This document shows positions 5,459 to 8,791 of a stretch of DNA of 8,791 nucleotides, piece after piece. The notes beneath the pieces are model-generated. The model was not told the origin of the DNA, did no database searches, and saw only the letters and a program-made list of their open reading frames with translations. The DNA comes from Ruminococcus sp. UBA3767. GTDB lineage: Bacteria; Bacillota; Clostridia; Oscillospirales; Ruminococcaceae. The position numbers were made by a program, and so were the translations under genes. Every line of letters begins with the position of its first letter. Position 1 is the stretch's first letter. Where the stretch lies: positions 1 through 8,791 of the forward strand of contig DFFV01000011.1 of NCBI GenBank assembly GCA_002371625.1, written 5' to 3'.

Positions 5459-5569
5459 GTACATAAAATTGTATAGTTAATAATAAGGGTACAGAATATC
5501 GGACTTGAATTATTTAATATTAAAGTACGAAACTTTGTACTCTTATTTTGTAAGTACAAAATATCGGAT
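5459..5569. repeat. Array of four GTAC-N8-GTAC-like boxes in the gap before the glycosyltransferase operon
   Basis: Four boxes begin at 5459, 5489, 5525 and 5554, spaced 30, 36 and 29 bp. The third, GTACGAAACTTTGTAC (5525-5540), is a full GTAC-N8-GTAC dyad. The first ends in GTAT, the second in GGAC and the fourth in GGAT. The second and fourth also share the direct repeat GTACARAATATCGGA. The fourth lies in a perfect 9-bp inverted repeat, TATTTTGTA (5544-5552) and TACAAAATA (5555-5563). I see no convincing promoter or terminator elsewhere in this 136-bp gap. Confidence 0.5.
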
Positions 5570-5592
5570 AGAAAATCGTGGGGGGAGAAACA

Positions 5593-6330
5593 ATGGGGAA
5601 ATACATATTCAGCGTGGTAGTGCCTGCGCATAACGAGGAAAAGTACGTCGTCAGGTGCATTGATTCTATCAAAAGGTCGGCAAAGGATCTGGGCAAGCCT
5701 GTTGAGATAATAATCGTGTGCAACCGCTGCACCGACAAAACGCAGGAGCTTGCTCAGGCAAACGGCGCAAAGGTCGTGCTCAACGAGGAGCGCTGCATTG
5801 CGGCGGTGAGAAATGCAGGCATAAAAGCGGCGCAGGGAAAGTACATAATGACTATCGACTGCGACAACCGAATGACCAAGGGGACGATGCGTGAAGCATA
5901 CAACCTGCTGCGAAGCGGAAGATTCATTGGCGGCGGCGCACCGATACGGTTTGAAAGGTACTCGCTGCCGCTTTACCTCAACGACTATATGTGCCGTGTC
6001 GGATTTGGGCTTACGGGGCTTTACTGCGGCATTTTCTGGGCTTCAAAGGAAACCTTTGAGGCTATCGGCGGCTTTGCGGACAAGCGTGCTATGGAGGACA
6101 TTCAGACAGCTAAAAACCTGAAAGCGCTGGGCAAAAAGCTGGGTAAGCGTTACGGCTGTCTTCAAAAGAACTGCCTTATAAATTCAACTCGCAAGTGGGA
6201 CGATATGGGCGACTGGCTTTACATAAAGCTGATGCTTGAAAACGCAGGAAGTCTCGCAAAAGCGGCACTTGGCAACAGCGAGGAATACGATAAACTGGTG
6301 GATAAGCTGTTTTATGATTACAATGGGTGA
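5593..6330 (+). CDS. Family 2 (GT-A fold) glycosyltransferase
   Basis: A 245-residue enzyme that should transfer a sugar from a nucleotide-sugar donor. The GT2 pattern is clear: FSVVVPAHNEE (6-16) starts the nucleotide-binding fold, CNRCTDKT (43-50) follows, DCD (89-91) is the metal-binding DxD, GGF (159-161) and MED (167-169) give the acceptor loop and likely catalytic D169. There is no membrane segment or signal peptide, so it acts in the cytoplasm, perhaps on a lipid- or protein-linked acceptor. The ATG at 5593 has GGGGGAG 5 nt upstream; the GTG at 5578 precedes that site and is rejected. It is the first gene of a tight operon with two GNAT acetyltransferases and a Gfo/Idh/MocA oxidoreductase. 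Donor and acceptor are not readable. Confidence 0.92.
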   Translation: MGKYIFSVVVPAHNEEKYVVRCIDSIKRSAKDLGKPVEIIIVCNRCTDKTQELAQANGAKVVLNEERCIAAVRNAGIKAAQGKYIMTIDCDNRMTKGTMREAYNLLRSGRFIGGGAPIRFERYSLPLYLNDYMCRVGFGLTGLYCGIFWASKETFEAIGGFADKRAMEDIQTAKNLKALGKKLGKRYGCLQKNCLINSTRKWDDMGDWLYIKLMLENAGSLAKAALGNSEEYDKLVDKLFYDYNG

Positions 6331-6334
6331 TAAG

Positions 6335-7084
6335 ATGAAAATAATAGATAAGTCCAAATTTTCGGACTATAATGACGTTGCTGCGAGATTTGGGTGCGGC
6401 CCGGTATTTCCGCTTTCGGTGACGCAGGGCTATCAGCAGGGAGAGCTGATAGAGCTGGAAAGCTGCCTGCTTATCCGGCATTACTGCGGGTTCGGATATT
6501 TAAGTGCCGTGCCGACGCAGCAGGACAGCGAGCGCATTTTTGAGCTTATGAAGGATGCAGCTAAAAATGGCGGAAAGCTGATATTGTTTGCTGAAAATGA
6601 AGCTGTAACAAAGGCGTTTTCGCAGTTTGACGTTTGTGTGGAGGACAGGTTTTTCTACGAATTTGCGCAGGAAAAAGCGAATGTGACTCAGCTGCCTGAC
6701 GGCTTTGAGCTCACGGAGATAAACGCACAGCTCCTTGAAAAGATCAGCGGACGGATCGTTCCTGCGTTTGCGTGGGACAGCAGCGAGAGCTTTCTTGCAA
6801 AGGGCAAGGGCTTTTGCGTGGTGCATAACGAAATGCCTGTTGCGTGGGCGTTTTCTTCGGCGGTGTGCGACAGCGTGATAGACATCGGCATTGAAACTTG
6901 TGAGGGCTTCAGAGGGAAAGGGCTTGCCACTGCGGCCGCAGGGAAAATGGTCAAGTATGTTCTCGGTGTCGGGAAAATGCCGACATGGGCGTGTCACGGC
7001 GGAAATGCCGCTTCGCAGAAAACAGCCGAAAGAACGGGCTTTAAGAAAGTATCGCAGTGTAAAACGATCAGATACGGAGCGTGA
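6335..7084 (+). CDS. GNAT-family N-acetyltransferase, two-domain form
   Basis: A 249-residue protein. The C-terminal half (about 123-249) is a GNAT acetyltransferase domain: the acetyl-CoA binding loop RGKGLA (193-198) follows strand DIGIETCEGF, and N224 with S227 and TGF (234-236) forms the usual end of the fold. The N-terminal half (1-115) is a less conserved domain with its own alpha/beta character, as in the longer GNAT group (PF12746-like), but I cannot confirm the family by eye. The ATG at 6335 has GGGTGA 4-5 nt upstream, which overlaps the end of the glycosyltransferase gene; only 4 bp separate the two, so translational coupling is likely. The acceptor is unknown; an amino sugar or an amine metabolite would fit the operon. 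Confidence 0.87.
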   Translation: MKIIDKSKFSDYNDVAARFGCGPVFPLSVTQGYQQGELIELESCLLIRHYCGFGYLSAVPTQQDSERIFELMKDAAKNGGKLILFAENEAVTKAFSQFDVCVEDRFFYEFAQEKANVTQLPDGFELTEINAQLLEKISGRIVPAFAWDSSESFLAKGKGFCVVHNEMPVAWAFSSAVCDSVIDIGIETCEGFRGKGLATAAAGKMVKYVLGVGKMPTWACHGGNAASQKTAERTGFKKVSQCKTIRYGA

Positions 7085-7086
7085 AA

Positions 7087-7575
7087 ATGGGTATAGTTAT
7101 CAGGGAAATGAAAAAGGAGGAATATCCGCTGCTGGACGAGTTTTTGTACCGGGCGATATTCATTCCCAAGGGCGTTGAGCCGCCGCCAAGGGAGATAATC
7201 AAGGGCGAGGAGCTGCAGGTATATGTACGAAATTTTGGACAGCAGTACGGTGATAGCTGCCTTGTTGCTGATAAGGACGGACAGGTAATAGGTGCGGTCT
7301 GGGTGCGGATAATGAACGATTACGGGCATATCGACGATGAAACGCCCTCGTTTGCGATCTCGCTGCTGCCGCAGTATCGTGGACAGGGCACAGGCACAGC
7401 ACTTATGAATGAAATGCTGCAAACGCTGAAACAAAAGGGATTCAGGCGTGCATCGCTGGCGGTGCAGAAGGAAAACTACGCAGTCAGGATGTACAAAAAA
7501 TGCGGCTTTGAGGTAGTTGACGAGAACGAGCAGGAATACATAATGATCTGCGAACTTGATAAACTGTACAATTAA
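7087..7575 (+). CDS. GNAT-family N-acetyltransferase, single-domain form
   Basis: A 162-residue enzyme with the standard single GNAT domain. Strand SFAISLLPQYRGQGTG (88-103) contains the acetyl-CoA pyrophosphate loop R98-GQ-G101-TG, and NYAVRMYKKCGF (130-141) is the typical motif B with the conserved Asn, Tyr and GF. The ATG at 7087 has GGAG 7 nt upstream and lies 2 bp after the previous stop. A GTG at 7081 overlapping that stop is too close to the ribosome binding site. It is not an obvious duplicate of the preceding GNAT, so the two probably have different substrates. The acceptor is unknown. Confidence 0.9.
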   Translation: MGIVIREMKKEEYPLLDEFLYRAIFIPKGVEPPPREIIKGEELQVYVRNFGQQYGDSCLVADKDGQVIGAVWVRIMNDYGHIDDETPSFAISLLPQYRGQGTGTALMNEMLQTLKQKGFRRASLAVQKENYAVRMYKKCGFEVVDENEQEYIMICELDKLYN

Positions 7576-7582
7576 CTGTACA
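7565..7582. promoter_or_regulatory. TGTACA-N6-TGTACA dyad at the GNAT/oxidoreductase junction
   Basis: TGTACA at 7565-7570 and 7577-7582 flank ATTAAC, which contains the end of the GNAT stop codon. The layout (GTAC cores 12 bp apart) equals that at 2521-2536 and 5525-5540. It lies directly before the ribosome binding site of the last gene, so it could be an internal control point or a short RNA hairpin. Confidence 0.4.
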
Positions 7583-7595
7583 GAAAGGATTGAAC

Positions 7596-8585
7596 ATGAA
7601 AGATGTAAAGTGGGGCATCATCGGCACGGGAAGAATAGCGCATAAATTTGCCGCTGCGCTGAAAGAATGTGAGGGCGCAGGGCTTTTTGCGGTCGGTTCG
7701 AGGAATGTGAGAAAGGCTCGTGCATTTGCCGATGAGTTCGGTTTTGAAAAAGCTTACGGCAGCTATGCCGAGCTTGCGCAGGGCTCGGGAGTTGATGCGG
7801 TGTATATTGCAACGCCCATGGCTTCGCACTTTGCGGACGCTAAGCTGTGCCTTGAAAACGGGATAAACGTGCTTTGCGAAAAAACGGTAACGCTCAACTG
7901 CGCACAGCTTGAGGAGCTGCTTGAAATAGCGCAGGCAAAGGGTCTGCTGTTTATGGAAGCGATGTGGATGAAATGCCTGCCGTTATATTTGCAGGTGAAA
8001 AAGCTTGTCGGCGAGGGGGCAATAGGAAAGGTCTTGCAGGTCAAGGCGGATTTCAGCAACTTTGTGCCTTATGACGCAGGTGACAGGCTTTTCAGGGCGG
8101 ACTGCGGAGGCGGTGCGCTGCTTGATATGACGGTGTATCCGCTGACATTTGCGGCTGCTTTTCTTGGGAACGAGCCGAGCGAGGTGATAAGCCAGGCGCA
8201 CATTACAAGGGGCATTGATATGAGCAACACGGTACTGCTGAGGTATCAAGGCGGCGCTTGTGCAAGCGTTTACAGCGGCTTTGAGCTTGCACTTAAAAAC
8301 AATGCGCTTATTATCGGCGAAAAGGGGAGCGTTGTTATGGGCGATTGCTTTTTCTGCACGGATTCTGCCGTTATTTACGATGAAAACGGCAAAGAGAAGC
8401 AGCGCATCGAGCTTGCCAAGCGTGTGAACGGTTATGAGTACGAGATAGAGGAGTTCATGCGGTGTCTTGCGCAGGGCAGAACGGACAGCGAACTTGTGCC
8501 CAGCTGTGATACGCTTGCGGTGCTGAGGATATTGGACGAGTGCCGCAGACAGTGGGGACTGACTTTTGAACAGGAAAGATTGTAA
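7596..8585 (+). CDS. Gfo/Idh/MocA-family NAD(P)-dependent oxidoreductase
   Basis: A 329-residue enzyme of the usual family length. The Rossmann motif GIIGTGRIA (7-15) binds NAD(P). VYIATP (69-74) ends the nucleotide domain, and CEKT (94-97) holds the catalytic lysine K96 of the family EKP motif, here with Thr instead of Pro. GGGALLDMTVYPL (171-183) corresponds to the second catalytic motif (D177, Y181). It resembles the branch of dihydrodiol- and sugar-dehydrogenase-like members. The family oxidises or reduces sugars, inositols or related alcohols. The ATG at 7596 has AAAGGA 6 nt upstream; a TTG at 7590 is rejected because it abuts the ribosome binding site. It is the last gene of the operon, 20 bp after the second GNAT. 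The substrate is unknown. Confidence 0.92.
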   Translation: MKDVKWGIIGTGRIAHKFAAALKECEGAGLFAVGSRNVRKARAFADEFGFEKAYGSYAELAQGSGVDAVYIATPMASHFADAKLCLENGINVLCEKTVTLNCAQLEELLEIAQAKGLLFMEAMWMKCLPLYLQVKKLVGEGAIGKVLQVKADFSNFVPYDAGDRLFRADCGGGALLDMTVYPLTFAAAFLGNEPSEVISQAHITRGIDMSNTVLLRYQGGACASVYSGFELALKNNALIIGEKGSVVMGDCFFCTDSAVIYDENGKEKQRIELAKRVNGYEYEIEEFMRCLAQGRTDSELVPSCDTLAVLRILDECRRQWGLTFEQERL

Positions 8586-8699
8586 AAAAGAAATCAGCGA
8601 AGGTAAGGGTAGCACCTATATAGAAGTTTTATAAAATGATTTGAGGAACATCTTTTATTGCGAAGGACTGTTTCCTAACCGCATTTCTTGACCATAACT

Positions 8700-8740
8700 A
8701 TTTTTTTACCCCGATGTTTTTTTCATCGGGGTAAAAAAAT
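8700..8740. repeat. 17-bp perfect inverted repeat with terminator-like look but reversed T/A polarity
   Basis: The arms are 8700-8716 (A, T7, ACCCCGATG) and 8724-8740 (CATCGGGGT, A7, T), with a loop of seven T (8717-8723). On both strands the T run precedes the GC stem and the A run follows it, the reverse of an intrinsic terminator. An 8-bp inverted repeat (TTTCCTAA 8671-8678, TTAGGAAA 8752-8759) encloses it. It is the strongest secondary structure after the oxidoreductase gene, so it may act as a transcript-end hairpin. Confidence 0.7.
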
Positions 8741-8775
8741 CATTAAGAGTTTTAGGAAAGGGGCTTGGGGAACAA

Positions 8776-8791
8776 CCCTTTTGCAAAAGGG
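8776..8791. repeat. 16-bp palindrome cut off by the window edge
   Basis: CCCTTTTGCAAAAGGG is a perfect palindrome ending at the last base. The preceding GGGGCTTGGGGAACAA (8760-8775) suggests the left arm of a larger inverted repeat whose right arm lies outside. Similar GC-rich palindromic elements occur between genes in Clostridia. The stretch 8586-8699 contains no gene or signal that I can support. Confidence 0.5.

Noticed and set aside
7983..8615. Minus-strand frame of 210 codons opposite the oxidoreductase
   Set aside because: It is antisense to a well-conserved Gfo/Idh/MocA gene and shows no recognisable domain.
8700..8740. Intrinsic terminator of the right-hand operon
   Set aside because: The stem is good but no T tract follows on either strand; only A runs follow, so it was kept as a repeat instead.
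1..8791. tRNA, rRNA, CRISPR array, insertion sequence or phage genes
   Set aside because: No cloverleaf-type gene, regularly spaced repeat-spacer pattern, transposase motif or terminal repeat with target duplication was seen.

Overview
The window looks like a piece of chromosome from a low-to-mid GC Gram-positive anaerobe of the Clostridia, most like Ruminococcus or a related Oscillospiraceae member. This is an inference from three things: strong GGAG/AAGGA ribosome binding sites, near-consensus TTGACA/TATAAT promoters with 16-18 bp spacers, and the resemblance of the proteins to those of gut Clostridia. I see no tRNA, rRNA, CRISPR array, transposase or phage gene.

Left part (1-1655, minus strand): four small paralogous membrane proteins, each an N-terminal hydrophobic segment with a C-terminal C-x2-C-x10-C-x2-C zinc ribbon. 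Three form an operon (937 down to 85) with a perfect consensus promoter and a terminator at 55-77. The fourth (1527-1060) has its own promoter and terminator, two membrane segments and a repetitive Q/N/P/Y-rich linker. The third protein looks like a deletion derivative of a protein like the fourth. Function is unknown.

Middle-left (1622-2468): an AT-rich lipoprotein gene (minus) and a divergent 70-residue Xre-type regulator (plus). They share an intergenic region with overlapping divergent promoters and repeated TTCGCTAAAA elements that look like operators.

Middle (2469-5456, plus): a ZIP-family metal transporter, then an independently promoted pair made of a cytoplasmic GH13 alpha-amylase-type enzyme and an M15-type zinc peptidase that starts with TTG.

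Right (5457-8585, plus): a gap with a regularly spaced array of GTAC-N8-GTAC-like dyads, then a tight four-gene operon: family 2 glycosyltransferase, two GNAT acetyltransferases and a Gfo/Idh/MocA oxidoreductase. These chemistries (glycosyl transfer, N- or O-acetylation, sugar-type oxidoreduction) suit modification of a glycoconjugate or small sugar metabolite, but the product cannot be read from sequence.

Right edge (8586-8791): non-coding, with a 17-bp hairpin whose T and A tracts have the opposite polarity to an intrinsic terminator, and a 16-bp palindrome cut by the window end.

The least explained items are the zinc-ribbon microprotein family, the GTAC dyads found in three intergenic places, and the wrong-polarity hairpin. 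No defence or mobile system is evident.
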